Assembly: GCA_947174335.1 (NCBI GenBank)
Contig: CAMWIM010000014.1
Span: forward strand, 1 to 39,922
DNA: 39,922 nt
Direction: 5' to 3'
Source: an uncultured Porphyromonadaceae bacterium
Lineage (GTDB): Bacteria; Bacteroidota; Bacteroidia; Bacteroidales; Muribaculaceae
Under the pieces are notes generated by a model that saw only the letters and a program-made list of their open reading frames with translations, ran no database searches and had not been told where the DNA came from. How positions within the stretch are numbered: the stretch's first letter is position 1; each line of letters begins with the position of its first letter. Of this stretch, positions 25,222 through 34,688 are shown piece by piece. Both the position numbers and the translations under genes were made by a program.

Positions 25222-26871
25222 TTATTTTTTCACAGGACACCCTTCACATTTTGCAGAAATTTCAGTGAAGAAATCATTGCCTTTGTTATCAACAAGAATG
25301 AATGCGGGGAAGTTTTCAACTTCGATTTTCCAGATTGCTTCCATGCCGAGTTCGGGATATTCGAGCAATTCAACCTTCTTGATTGAATTCTTAGCCAAAA
25401 CTGCGGCGGGACCACCGATCGAACCGAGATAGAAACCACCATGTTTCTGGCATGCGTCAGTAACCTGCTTGCTGCGGTTACCTTTGGCAATCATAATCAT
25501 AGAACCGCCTGCAGCCTGGAACTGGTCAACGTATGAGTCCATACGACCTGCAGTTGTAGGTCCGAAAGAACCTGAAGGCATACCTTCGGGCGTTTTAGCG
25601 GGACCAGCATAATAGATCGGGTGATTTTTCAAATATTCAGGCATCGGTTCGCCTTTGTCGAGGCGTTCCTTGATTTTTGCGTGTGCGATATCACGACCAA
25701 CGATGATTGTACCGTTGAGCGACAAACGGGTTGACACAGGATATTTTGAAAGTTCGGCAAGAACATCAGCCATCGGACGATTCAAGTCGATACGTACAAC
25801 TTCGCCTTCACCCGCGTTGCGCATTTCTTCGGGGATTAGTTCGCCGGGGTTGCTGTCAAGTTTTTCAATCCAAAGACCATCACGGTTGATTTTTGCTTTG
25901 ACGTTGCGGTCAGCCGAACAGCTGACACCCATACCGATGGGGCAAGATGCACCGTGACGGGGAAGACGAATCACACGGATATCATGAGCATAATATTTAC
26001 CACCGAATTGCGCGCCAAGACCAATTTTGCGAGATGCTTCGAGAAGTTCTTTTTCAAGTTCAATGTCGCGGAAAGCGTGACCATATTCGTTACCTTTAGT
26101 CGGGAGTTCGTCATAATATTTGATTGACGCTTTCTTAACGGTAGCGAGGTTCATTTCAGCTGACGTACCACCGATTACAAATGCGATATGGTAGGGAGGA
26201 CAAGCTGCAGTACCGAGAGTCTTCATTTTTTCAACGAGGAACGGCACAAGGGTTTTAGGATTGATAGTTGCCTTGGTTTCCTGATAGAGGTAAGTTTTGT
26301 TAGCCGAACCCCCACCTTTAGCTACAAACACAAATTTATATTCGTTACCGTCAACTGCATAAAGATCAATTTGAGCAGGAAGGTTACAACCGGTGTTAAC
26401 CTCGTCATACATGTTGAGGGGTGCGTTCTGTGAGTAACGGAGGTTGTCCTGAGTGTAAGTGTCATACACACCGTGGCTCAATTGTTCTTCATCACCGCCG
26501 CCGGTCATTACATATTGACCTTTTTTACCGATAACGATAGCTGTACCGGTATCCTGGCAGAACGGGAGCTGACCTTTAGCAGCCACCTCGGCATTACGGA
26601 GCATTGTGAGTGCTACATATTTGTCATTTTGGCTTGCTTCAGGGTCATGGAGAATCTTGGCTACCATTTCGTTGTGCTCACGACGCAACATGAACGCATT
26701 GTCGTGGGTTGCCTGACGGGCAAGCACACGCAAAGCCTCGGGATCAACGACAAGCATTTCCTTGTCGCCAAATTTTTCTACTTTGACATAGTCTGATGTC
26801 AGGTGATAATACTCGGTCTTTTCTTTGCCGAGCGGAAACATTTCCTGATAGTGGAACGGTTTTGTTGCCAT
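25222..26871 (-). CDS. fumB: Class I fumarate hydratase (iron-sulfur)
   Basis: Interconverts fumarate and malate; in these anaerobes mainly the reductive branch toward succinate and propionate. The 549-residue single-chain enzyme has alpha and beta parts fused, as in E. coli FumA/FumB. The three [4Fe-4S] cysteines appear as Cys105 (PFCQDTG), the Cys of 'GTAACPPYH' (about 219) and that of 'GASCPIGMG' (about 313). The C-terminal part carries '[14 protein letters not shown]', the beta-domain signature. It is third in the rel-pgpH-fum unit, 40 bp after pgpH, and followed by a terminator. The A/B symbol cannot be decided from sequence. Confidence 0.95.
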   Translation of the reverse strand: MATKPFHYQEMFPLGKEKTEYYHLTSDYVKVEKFGDKEMLVVDPEALRVLARQATHDNAFMLRREHNEMVAKILHDPEASQNDKYVALTMLRNAEVAAKGQLPFCQDTGTAIVIGKKGQYVMTGGGDEEQLSHGVYDTYTQDNLRYSQNAPLNMYDEVNTGCNLPAQIDLYAVDGNEYKFVFVAKGGGSANKTYLYQETKATINPKTLVPFLVEKMKTLGTAACPPYHIAFVIGGTSAEMNLATVKKASIKYYDELPTKGNEYGHAFRDIELEKELLEASRKIGLGAQFGGKYYAHDIRVIRLPRHGASCPIGMGVSCSADRNVKAKINRDGLWIEKLDSNPGELIPEEMRNAGEGEVVRIDLNRPMADVLAELSKYPVSTRLSLNGTIIVGRDIAHAKIKERLDKGEPMPEYLKNHPIYYAGPAKTPEGMPSGSFGPTTAGRMDSYVDQFQAAGGSMIMIAKGNRSKQVTDACQKHGGFYLGSIGGPAAVLAKNSIKKVELLEYPELGMEAIWKIEVENFPAFILVDNKGNDFFTEISAKCEGCPVKK

Positions 26872-26911
26872 TGGTTTATTAGTTGTTAAAAGATTATATT
26901 AGTTTTGAAAA

Positions 26912-28918
26912 TTATTGCTTGGGATAGGCGATACGAACATGATAAATCGTACGGAGACGGTTGATAAACGATTCCTTGATTGTCTGTATGTCGCGGAATG
27001 AGATTGGCGATTCGCGATGAAGTCCGGCATCTACCTGACCGTCGATTATCTTGTTGACAAGTTCGGTAATTGACTCGATGGTGTGCTCGGGTAACGAGCG
27101 CGACGCAGCTTCGACCGCATCTGCCATCATCAACAACGATGCTTCGATAGTTTGCGGGTTCGGACCCGGATATGTAAACGGTTCGGTATTGACCGTACTG
27201 TCAGGCTGTTGACGTTGAGCCATCGTATAGAAATATTTCGCCAGACCGCGACCGTGATGTTGCAGAATCATGTCATGCAATACCGACGGGAGCTTATCTT
27301 TCTCAGCCAGTTTCTTACCCTCAAGAACATGACCGATGATAATTCGTGCGCTCTGTTCGGGCGGAAGTGCGTCATGAGGATTTACGCCATGCTGATTTTC
27401 AGTGAAAAATGCCGGATTAGACACTTTTCCGATATCATGATAGAGCGCACCCGCTCTGACAATCAATGGATTGGCATTGATTTTACGGGCTGCGTCACCG
27501 GCGAGGTTACTAACTGACATTGAGTGTTGGAACGTTCCGGGGCACTGCTCTGACAATTCGCGCAACAACGGGTTATTAATGTCACAAAGTTCAACAAGAG
27601 TTACTAACGAAGTGAGTCCGAACAGCTTCTCAACCACAAATATAAGAATATAGGCAAACGAGATCAACACCGAGTTGATGGCAAAGTAGCCTATTATTCG
27701 ACCGACATTTGATGACAAAGTTCCGGTGTGCATCAACTCGACTGCGATAAAGCCGATTACATAGACCATAAATACCGCAGCCGCCGTTCTGAGCAACTGA
27801 CTTCGTTTTGTCAACTCGCGGAGTGTGTAGATTGAAACCATACCTGCCATCGCCTGCAAAAAGATAAACTCGAAAGTCGATGACACAAACGTGGCACATA
27901 ACAATATCTCAAGAACGTGGCAATAGAAGCCGGTTCTGGCGTCATACAACACCACAATCACCACCGGCAAAATCACGAAAGGCACCAGCCAAATGCCATT
28001 GCTAAGGTGAGGAGCGACAATAGCTGCCACTACATAAATAGCTATCAACAATGCGATTATTGCGGTTAACCCTTTGACATCTTTCCATATTTTTTTTCTA
28101 AAAAGGAACAGATAGCAATACAGGGCACTGAAAATGAGAATGGCAAAAAGTATCTGACCGAGATTAATGAAGAAGTCACCGCGATTGCTTGTGAAATCGC
28201 GTGTCTTCATCATCTGCTCATAAGTGTTCAATATTTCATAAAGTTGGGGTGTTACGCGGTCGCCTCGGTCGATGATACGCTCCCCTTTTTGAATGACATC
28301 GATTGCCGCATTAACCGGCTGAATACGCTCTTCAAAAAGTTGGCGTGTAGCTGCAGTGTCAAGTATTATATTAGGCTCTACCAGTGACGCCAAACGCATG
28401 TTGCCGATAGATTTTCTAAGCTCGGGGTCGGCAAACATACTGTCAATCACCGCATAAGCCTGACGCGGTGTTTTGAATTGGGTCGCGCTTGACCTGACAA
28501 GCTGATTACCTTCGACAAATCTGACCTCAGTGCGGTTATTCTTCTTAAGTTCCTCAAACGTTTCGGGCGATACAATACCGTCACGATAAATACGCATCAA
28601 CGTACTGCGCAATGCCGAACGATCTTCTGCCGATATGCTGTGCATTTTTGACAATACGTCAAATATAGGTTTTGATGCATTATCATTTCGATTAAAGACA
28701 GGCAAGAATGTCGCTTCGAGCGAATCTCTCATCTCGCGCGATGAAATTGAATCGCGATAGACGGGTACATCAAACGGAGCGGTCAGCAACGAATAGCCCC
28801 ACGGACGGTTAATTTCGTAGCGATATAATTTTTGGTCACGCCGGGGCATAAGCAATACCACCATCACTACGGCTGCCAAAAACAACGCTGTTCTGATTAT
28901 GACGGGTCGTTTTATCAT
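26912..28918 (-). CDS. pgpH: 7TM-HD (PgpH/YqfF-like) cyclic-di-AMP phosphodiesterase
   Basis: A 668-residue membrane protein. An N-terminal helix (about 7-24) and an extracytoplasmic 7TMR-HDED domain (about 30-255) are followed by about seven transmembrane helices (about 258-435) and a cytoplasmic HD domain. The metal-binding residues lie in 'CPGTFQHSMSVSNLAGDAA', 'GALYHDIGK' (His-Asp), 'LQHHG' and the later Asp of 'MADAVEAASRSL'. Family members such as Listeria PgpH hydrolyse c-di-AMP to pApA. It starts 14 bp after rel/spoT, pairing two nucleotide second-messenger enzymes in one transcript, and precedes fumarase. Activity on another cyclic dinucleotide cannot be excluded. Confidence 0.9.
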   Translation of the reverse strand: MIKRPVIIRTALFLAAVVMVVLLMPRRDQKLYRYEINRPWGYSLLTAPFDVPVYRDSISSREMRDSLEATFLPVFNRNDNASKPIFDVLSKMHSISAEDRSALRSTLMRIYRDGIVSPETFEELKKNNRTEVRFVEGNQLVRSSATQFKTPRQAYAVIDSMFADPELRKSIGNMRLASLVEPNIILDTAATRQLFEERIQPVNAAIDVIQKGERIIDRGDRVTPQLYEILNTYEQMMKTRDFTSNRGDFFINLGQILFAILIFSALYCYLFLFRKKIWKDVKGLTAIIALLIAIYVVAAIVAPHLSNGIWLVPFVILPVVIVVLYDARTGFYCHVLEILLCATFVSSTFEFIFLQAMAGMVSIYTLRELTKRSQLLRTAAAVFMVYVIGFIAVELMHTGTLSSNVGRIIGYFAINSVLISFAYILIFVVEKLFGLTSLVTLVELCDINNPLLRELSEQCPGTFQHSMSVSNLAGDAARKINANPLIVRAGALYHDIGKVSNPAFFTENQHGVNPHDALPPEQSARIIIGHVLEGKKLAEKDKLPSVLHDMILQHHGRGLAKYFYTMAQRQQPDSTVNTEPFTYPGPNPQTIEASLLMMADAVEAASRSLPEHTIESITELVNKIIDGQVDAGLHRESPISFRDIQTIKESFINRLRTIYHVRIAYPKQ

Positions 28919-28932
28919 CTGCTTGGTTTATA

Positions 28933-31164
28933 TCAGTTTATGCGGGCTGCACGTTGCACACCCTCGATTTTTTTGATTTTGTTACAAAGGTCGGTAACTA
29001 TATTGTTGTTTTCTACTCTGACCCATAGGTCACAATGGAAAACTTCTTTTTCAGCCTCAATGTCGAGCTTGCGTATGTCAATTGCCAACTGACTGGAAAT
29101 CATCGCAATCAATTCTTGGAGTATGCCGAATCGGTCAATACCCTCGATATGAATATGAGCGGTAAATTTGATTGAACGCACATCCCAATGGGTTGCCACA
29201 ATCCTCGGTCCATGAGTCGATTTCAATGCATTTGCCCTCGGACAGTCAATTGCATGAATCTCCACCTCATTATCAGGAGTTACAAAACCGAGCACCTCAT
29301 CACCCGGAATAGGGTTACAACATCCGCCGAGCTTGAAGTTGGGGTGTCCGTTATCGTCAATGCGAAGAATGTAGGTCTCTTTAGTATTGATTTCATCACG
29401 CTTTGGCGAAAGGTCGGGAGCAGATACCTCTTTCTTCCCACGACGCCAAATCCAACGGGTCAAAATTGAATCACTCTGCTTCTTCAACATTCGGGCAACA
29501 TAATCGCCGAGCTGAATCTCGCCGTTGCCGAGCATATAGAAAAACTCGTCGCGGGTGTTTACATGGTATGTACCCAAAAGTTTTGTGAAACTCTCATTGG
29601 TCTCGGTTATCGAATTATCATTCAAGAATTTCTGATAGATTTCACGACCGCGGACAATAACAGGTCTCTGAATTTTTCTAAGTTCCTGACGTAAAGCCGT
29701 TTTAGCCTTTGCCGTCACCAAAAAATCAATCCATTCGGGTTTGGGCGTCTGCGACTGCGAGGTCAAAATTTCCACTTGGTCACCCGAACTCAACCTGTGG
29801 CTGAGAGGAACAAGTTTGTGATTGACTTTCCCGGCTATGCACTTGCTGCCGAGTTGTGAGTGTAGTTCAAATGCAACGTCAAGCACTGTTGCGCCGGCGG
29901 GTAAAGTCAGCAACTCCCCTTTTGGAGTGAAGACTACAATCTCTGTTGCAAAAAGATTCAGCTTAACCGTGTCGAGAAAATCCATCGCATTCGGGTCGGG
30001 ATGATCAAGTATCTCCTTGATGGTCTGGAGCCACGCATGGAGTTCACTCTCCTCGTCAGAGTCTCCGATTTTATATTTCCAGTGTGCCGCGAACCCTTTT
30101 TCAGCGATCTCATCCATGCGACGTGAACGAATCTGTATCTCAATCCAATTACCGTCATTACCCATAACCGTCAGATGTAAAGCCTGATAGCCATTAGCCT
30201 TTGGCGAACTCAACCAATCGCGTGTACGCTCGGGATGTATCTTGTAAAGGTCGGTAATTGCACTGTATATTTGCCAGCAAATCTGCTTTTCTTTTGATGG
30301 ATCGTCACAGTCAAAGATGATGCGCATCGCATACAAGTCATACACCTCTTCAAACGGTATATGCTTGGTTTCCATTTTATTCCAAATCGAGTAAACACTC
30401 TTGACGCGCGCTTTTGCCTCGAACTGCAATCCCATTTCGCGCAACTTCTCGATGATGGGTTTGGCAAAATCGGTATAGACTGCCGTACGGCGCGCCTCGG
30501 TCTGCGCAATCTGTTCGCTGATACGTTTATAAGCTTCGGGATGCTCATACTTGAAACTCAAATCTTCAAGTTCGGTTTTAATTGCAAACAATCCGAGACG
30601 GTGTGCAAGCGGAGCGTAGATATAGAGCGTTTCTCCGGCAATTTTATATTGTTTTGCAGGAGCCATAGACCCGAGCGTCCTCATGTTATGGAGTCGGTCA
30701 GCCATCTTTATCAGCACAACCCTGATATCTTCTGACATAGTCAACAACAGCTTTCTGAAATTCTCGGCTTGGGCCGATGCCTGATCTCCGAAAATACCAC
30801 CCGAAATTTTGGTAAGTCCCGATACAAGCTGTGCGATTTTCGGCCCGAAATGGGCTTCAATATCCTCAACGGTGTATTCGGTATCTTCAACAACGTCATG
30901 CAGTAAGGCGGCACATATCGAGGTCGAGCCAAGTCCAATCTCCTGACTGGCTATCTTGGCGACCGCAATAGGGTGCAGAATATACGGCTCACCGCTACGG
31001 CGGCGAATGCCCTTATGTGCCTCTTTTGCAAACTTATAGGCTCGCTCGATTATCTCTACTTTTTTGCGGTGATTGCTTTTGAGATAACCGTCGAGCACTT
31101 CTTGAAATGCTGCTTCAATTAGCTGTTCTTCCTCTTCGGGAGTCTTGTTGTATTCTTCCATCAA
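28933..31164 (-). CDS. rel: Bifunctional (p)ppGpp synthetase/hydrolase (Rel/SpoT)
   Basis: A 743-residue stringent-response enzyme with the full long-RSH layout: HD hydrolase domain (about 35-190, with an intact 'LLHDVVEDT'), synthetase domain (about 230-360, 'EEVYDLYAMRIIFDCDD'), TGS domain (about 395-455, 'VVFTPKGELLTLPAGATVLD'), helical and zinc-finger-like region with Cys-Cys ('LGGCCNPIPGDEV') and a C-terminal ACT domain (about 665-743). The intact HD motif suggests it both makes and degrades (p)ppGpp. It heads the operon with pgpH and fumarase. A -7 box (TAAATTTG, 31198-31191) lies 26 nt upstream. The divergent phage-derived operon begins about 200 bp away. Confidence 0.95.
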   Translation of the reverse strand: MMEEYNKTPEEEEQLIEAAFQEVLDGYLKSNHRKKVEIIERAYKFAKEAHKGIRRRSGEPYILHPIAVAKIASQEIGLGSTSICAALLHDVVEDTEYTVEDIEAHFGPKIAQLVSGLTKISGGIFGDQASAQAENFRKLLLTMSEDIRVVLIKMADRLHNMRTLGSMAPAKQYKIAGETLYIYAPLAHRLGLFAIKTELEDLSFKYEHPEAYKRISEQIAQTEARRTAVYTDFAKPIIEKLREMGLQFEAKARVKSVYSIWNKMETKHIPFEEVYDLYAMRIIFDCDDPSKEKQICWQIYSAITDLYKIHPERTRDWLSSPKANGYQALHLTVMGNDGNWIEIQIRSRRMDEIAEKGFAAHWKYKIGDSDEESELHAWLQTIKEILDHPDPNAMDFLDTVKLNLFATEIVVFTPKGELLTLPAGATVLDVAFELHSQLGSKCIAGKVNHKLVPLSHRLSSGDQVEILTSQSQTPKPEWIDFLVTAKAKTALRQELRKIQRPVIVRGREIYQKFLNDNSITETNESFTKLLGTYHVNTRDEFFYMLGNGEIQLGDYVARMLKKQSDSILTRWIWRRGKKEVSAPDLSPKRDEINTKETYILRIDDNGHPNFKLGGCCNPIPGDEVLGFVTPDNEVEIHAIDCPRANALKSTHGPRIVATHWDVRSIKFTAHIHIEGIDRFGILQELIAMISSQLAIDIRKLDIEAEKEVFHCDLWVRVENNNIVTDLCNKIKKIEGVQRAARIN

Positions 31165-31190
31165 GATTCTTTTTTGACGCGTCTGTAAAG

Positions 31191-31198
31191 CAAATTTA
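31191..31198 (-). promoter_or_regulatory. -7 box of the rel-pgpH-fumarase operon
   Basis: TAAATTTG on the minus strand fits TAnnTTTG. A TTG with poor spacing (12 nt) lies upstream, so the -33 is unclear. The gap 31199-31299 is A/T-rich and holds nothing else I can name. Confidence 0.5.
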
Positions 31199-31299
31199 TA
31201 AATTAAATTTCAATCAGTAACACATTTATTAAAAAAAAGCGAATTTTTCTTTATAATTTTTTTTTGCAAAATTCCCGTTAACCATTTTTAACCCTCAAA

Positions 31300-31333
31300 A
31301 TTGGTATTTTACCATTTTGCAGTTGTATATTTG
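31300..31333 (+). promoter_or_regulatory. Promoter of the terminase operon with candidate operator
   Basis: ATTG (31300-31303) and TATATTTG (31326-31333) serve as -33 and -7, 22 nt apart. TGGTA-TTT-TACCA (31302-31314) is a perfect small inverted repeat over the -33/spacer. AGTTGTATATTTGCA (31321-31335) is identical to the sequence over the -7 box of the S24 repressor promoter (9442-9428). The leader to the ATG at 31371 is about 30 nt. Confidence 0.65.
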
Positions 31334-31370
31334 CATCATATTTCTAAACCTATTACAAATAATCAAAACT

Positions 31371-31766
31371 ATGAACCAATCAACGCTAAGAAAAATGGCT
31401 TTCAGCAAAACAATTACTGAAATCATGCACAATTCAGCAATCAAAGGTGTATGCCTTAACAACACCGAAATCATCAAAATCGCTATGAATCACGAGGCTC
31501 CGTCCTATTTTGTAACGCTTGCCCAAGCCGAAAAAAACATTAACGAATACCTCTCTTGTGGTAAATTTACCAATTCAACCACCGAACACCGTAAAAAACT
31601 TTGGCTTAGCATCCTCAGTAAACTGATGTCGTGTGGCGGAATACAAAACGGCACAGTCTTACGTCCTAAACTTTCTTATGTACTTGCAAACTGTAAAGCT
31701 CCATCATATTTCATCTCTGAAAATTATGCCCGCAAACTCTTTTATGATAAAACTCTTGAATTATAA
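31371..31766 (+). CDS. Small protein with duplicated APSYF motif, first gene of the phage-derived operon
   Basis: A 131-residue protein of unknown function. The motif Ala-Pro-Ser-Tyr-Phe occurs twice, at residues 43-47 and 110-114, each preceded by a helix ending in Ala ('IIKIAMNHE', 'LSYVLANCK') and followed by Ala-x-Lys, so it appears to be built from two related units. Similar 'AP-aromatic-F' units occur, as far as I recall, in small proteins near Bacteroidetes prophage structural genes; I cannot confirm this here. ATG 31371 is chosen over an earlier start at 31317 because the promoter -7 box (31326-31333) lies between them. It is followed 3 bp later by the next gene. Confidence 0.7.
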   Translation: MNQSTLRKMAFSKTITEIMHNSAIKGVCLNNTEIIKIAMNHEAPSYFVTLAQAEKNINEYLSCGKFTNSTTEHRKKLWLSILSKLMSCGGIQNGTVLRPKLSYVLANCKAPSYFISENYARKLFYDKTLEL

Positions 31767-31769
31767 TTT

Positions 31770-32243
31770 ATGACAACTTCTTTTTCTCTTTCAATCAATT
31801 CTGTTATCCGCTCGGTTTGTGCCGGTTCGGCTCTTAAAAGTTTCATGGCAACACAATCGGTCGAAATGCCACCATTGCTTACTCCCGACAATCGCATGGC
31901 GCTCGCTGAATTCGTCCGAACGGTTACCCATATCGAAATACCGGGCGTACTTGGTCGTTCTTGCTCGGTGAAATGGAACGGCGACGACATTCTCGACGTT
32001 TCGTTCTCTTCTAAAATCGCTCCCTCATTATCACTCGTCAACACGATTGAGTCGATGCTTGCCTCTCGTGTCATTGCCCGACTTTTCTCAGTAATCGATC
32101 CAAAATTTGCCCAAGATTCTGACAAAGATGCAAGTCGCACCGCCGAAATCGTCCGATCAAATCTGCTCCCCGACGGAGACACCGTTCCAATCTCAGATGA
32201 CGATGCCAACATTCCCCTATCAGTAAACAGCACCCTTTTCTAA
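31770..32243 (+). CDS. Hypothetical protein in the phage-derived operon
   Basis: A 157-residue protein with no transmembrane segment or signal peptide and no family I recognise. It is rich in Ser, Val and Asp. The N-terminal half contains 'FVRTVTHIEIPGVLGRSCSV', suggestive of beta structure. The C-terminal half is a helix followed by an acidic, Asp-rich tail. It sits between the APSYF protein (3-bp gap) and the 805-residue probable structural protein (27-bp gap) in one transcription unit, so a head-, neck- or packaging-related role is possible by position only. Confidence 0.65.
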   Translation: MTTSFSLSINSVIRSVCAGSALKSFMATQSVEMPPLLTPDNRMALAEFVRTVTHIEIPGVLGRSCSVKWNGDDILDVSFSSKIAPSLSLVNTIESMLASRVIARLFSVIDPKFAQDSDKDASRTAEIVRSNLLPDGDTVPISDDDANIPLSVNSTLF

Positions 32244-32270
32244 ACCATTATCTTTATCTTAATTTATTCT

Positions 32271-34688
32271 ATGAATCTTCAATTTTCCCCCGACTCGTCA
32301 CAATCCCGTTTTATCAACTTGCGCCACGCTCCAAATGGATTGTCGGCAGTCGGACCTCTCGCCTCGGTTAACGTCGATTCCGGCTCAAAGCTTTTACTGT
32401 CAATAGATGATCTTGATATACTTTATTCGCCCGGCTCTCTATTTGCTGTAAATCATCAGTCGGGCGAAGTCTTTCAGTTTGATACAGCTGACTCTGCTCC
32501 TCGATGCACCATCCAATTCTCGCCTAACAACTTCACTCTGTTTTTCAGCAATCATCGCGTTTCATATTCTATTGACGATGAAAAAGTTATAACTCGTTGT
32601 AACACTTCCGCCATTCCCCCGTTTTCAATCGTTGCTTCACCACTCACTACCGTCAGCTCACGCATATCGGCAGTCTCTTTGTCTCGCAAATACTCTGCAT
32701 CTGAATCTCGACTTGATCCCAACGATGTTGATCGCGTGTCATCGGCATTGCTCTCATCAGTCGCCGATGTCACTACATCGGCTTGGACTCGCTCACGGTT
32801 TGTTTCTCCGGTCATTGCCCGTTGTCGCGTAGTTGACAAGTCTGACCAAACCGTGTTTGTCGGACCTTCATTGGTAGTCAACCCTCTGACCGATATTGAC
32901 ATTTCTCCTGTTGCTATATGGGCAGTCAATACCGAGTACAATTCGCTCGCTCCATCATCTGTCGATATCGATTCGTTCGGACTGCAGCTCAAAACATTTG
33001 CCGGATCTGCTACTCCCGGTCTATCTGTAATTGTCGAAGTCATCAATCTGTCTCTCATCGACTTTGACGCTTCAGCAAAATGTGTAGTTTCCCGCAATTC
33101 ATCGGGCAATTCGACGCTGACAGCTACCTCGCCATTGCTGATTGGAATTGAAGAGACTCAACGTGTCGTTTCTGCGACACTGTCCTCTGCCGACAACCTT
33201 TTTGTTCCTTTCGCCCGTATCGAAAATCCGTTTGACGGCTCTGAAAAAACGATATCGCTATGTCCCGACAAGCCATTCATCACCTCCTTATCGCCCCGTG
33301 AAGTCTCACGTCAATTCAAGCGACAACTTGAATTATCATCTTTTCGTGATTTTAAACAAGTTGAATCACTCAGCATTCCCCACCAATTCATCCCCTCAAT
33401 AGCTTCCAAAAATGGCAGTGTGATTTTATATGCCAATCCCGAAATTCAGTTTTTCGATGGCTATACCCCACCATTTTTTGTTATGGCAAACTCGGGCAAG
33501 ACCGGTCAATGGCAAGCTTCTGCAACTGTTCAATTTGACGACGGCAAGTCAATCGGCGTGTCTTCAATCGAGTCATCGGGCGACATTCCACTCATTTTGT
33601 CGCCTGTAATCAGCTATCCTTCACGCCACGCAACGGCTATCACAATCGAGATTAATACTGTCGGTGGTTCGGCATGGCGCCATCGTTTTGATTTATCACC
33701 GATGTCAGGATGCGACTCGGCTCTGTTCTTCAATGACCGACTTCGTCCCATAGACCTATCCCACTATCCTGCATCACAATCAGTTATACCGGCAAGCAAA
33801 CCACCGCGAGTCTCAATGCCCGGGGCACTCATTACCGCATCAGCCGATGCTCCGTTCCTCCCGATTGACATGACAGTCGATGGTGACGACTTGATTTCTG
33901 TTATCGCTCCGGTTGTTTGCTCGCCACGAGGACTTGAACAACGCCGCAACCGCTTTTATCTCTTTGGTAATGAAGGAATAAAATTGGTAACACTTAACGA
34001 CAAACGGCAGGTTGTCAATATCGTGCTCGTTGACCGCCGTGCCATAAATTCTGCCGACTGCGTTGCTCTCGATAGTAACGGACGTGTCTTAGCACTGACC
34101 GTATCAGGACATCTTTTAGCGTTGTCCGGCGCATCCTCAACCACCCTTGACCGCGTCAACGGGCGAGCAATCGTTGCCGATAATATAAAGGATGAGTTAT
34201 GGATTTTGACCGACAGCCCCGACGAAGTCGTTGTGCGCGATATGACCGCCGGCGACTATTATCGCCGACTGATTGACGGTTGGGTCGAATCGGTTATAAA
34301 TACCTCTTCGTCATCCTCGATTTTGGTTGATAATCAAGTGATGAGACTCGGTCGTGAATTGTCATCAGGCTTGGTAAAAATCGAAGCGACTGTCAAGATT
34401 GACGGCACTTCAAAGTCCAAACGTTCAGCATTGCATCTACCTGCAATTTTTCAGTTTAAATTAGGTGCGCCCCACGCCGAAGCCGGACTCGTTACCGCTG
34501 CGCCCGTTGACTTGTTGAGTAACCACCGAGGCAGGGCAACCCGCTCGAAGATTTTCAGTGGTGTTGTCAGCCGTGAAATCTCATTACCCGTAAATTTTTA
34601 TCCCTCAGAAACATATACCGCCCATATCGAAGCACGAGTCTCACCCGGTTCGGTTTTCAGTGGCGTCAAAATTATGTATAAACGATGA
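32271..34688 (+). CDS. Large beta-rich phage structural protein (probable tail/neck or packaging-associated)
   Basis: An 805-residue protein, strongly beta-rich (Ser, Val, Thr, Asp, Ile), without signal peptide or membrane helices. Residues ~555-680 have repeated beta-propeller-like units ('RRNRFYLFGNEGIKLV', 'SNGRVLALTVSGHLLALSG', 'KDELWILTDSPDEVVVRD'). Early parts (about 40-110) read as 'LFAVNHQSGEVFQFD' and 'FTLFFSNHRVSYSID', similar in style. Such proteins lie among the structural genes of some Bacteroidetes prophages and recall the propeller-type tail-hub/stabilisation proteins of podoviruses; this parallel is my inference. Its TGA overlaps the terminase ATG (ATGA, 34685-34688), so the two are translationally coupled. 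Exact role unknown. Confidence 0.72.
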   Translation: MNLQFSPDSSQSRFINLRHAPNGLSAVGPLASVNVDSGSKLLLSIDDLDILYSPGSLFAVNHQSGEVFQFDTADSAPRCTIQFSPNNFTLFFSNHRVSYSIDDEKVITRCNTSAIPPFSIVASPLTTVSSRISAVSLSRKYSASESRLDPNDVDRVSSALLSSVADVTTSAWTRSRFVSPVIARCRVVDKSDQTVFVGPSLVVNPLTDIDISPVAIWAVNTEYNSLAPSSVDIDSFGLQLKTFAGSATPGLSVIVEVINLSLIDFDASAKCVVSRNSSGNSTLTATSPLLIGIEETQRVVSATLSSADNLFVPFARIENPFDGSEKTISLCPDKPFITSLSPREVSRQFKRQLELSSFRDFKQVESLSIPHQFIPSIASKNGSVILYANPEIQFFDGYTPPFFVMANSGKTGQWQASATVQFDDGKSIGVSSIESSGDIPLILSPVISYPSRHATAITIEINTVGGSAWRHRFDLSPMSGCDSALFFNDRLRPIDLSHYPASQSVIPASKPPRVSMPGALITASADAPFLPIDMTVDGDDLISVIAPVVCSPRGLEQRRNRFYLFGNEGIKLVTLNDKRQVVNIVLVDRRAINSADCVALDSNGRVLALTVSGHLLALSGASSTTLDRVNGRAIVADNIKDELWILTDSPDEVVVRDMTAGDYYRRLIDGWVESVINTSSSSSILVDNQVMRLGRELSSGLVKIEATVKIDGTSKSKRSALHLPAIFQFKLGAPHAEAGLVTAAPVDLLSNHRGRATRSKIFSGVVSREISLPVNFYPSETYTAHIEARVSPGSVFSGVKIMYKR

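Noticed and set aside
32552-33109. Minus-strand frame of 185 codons within the 805-residue phage gene
   Set aside because: Antisense to a longer frame in an operon with consistent coding character. It has no start context and no family.
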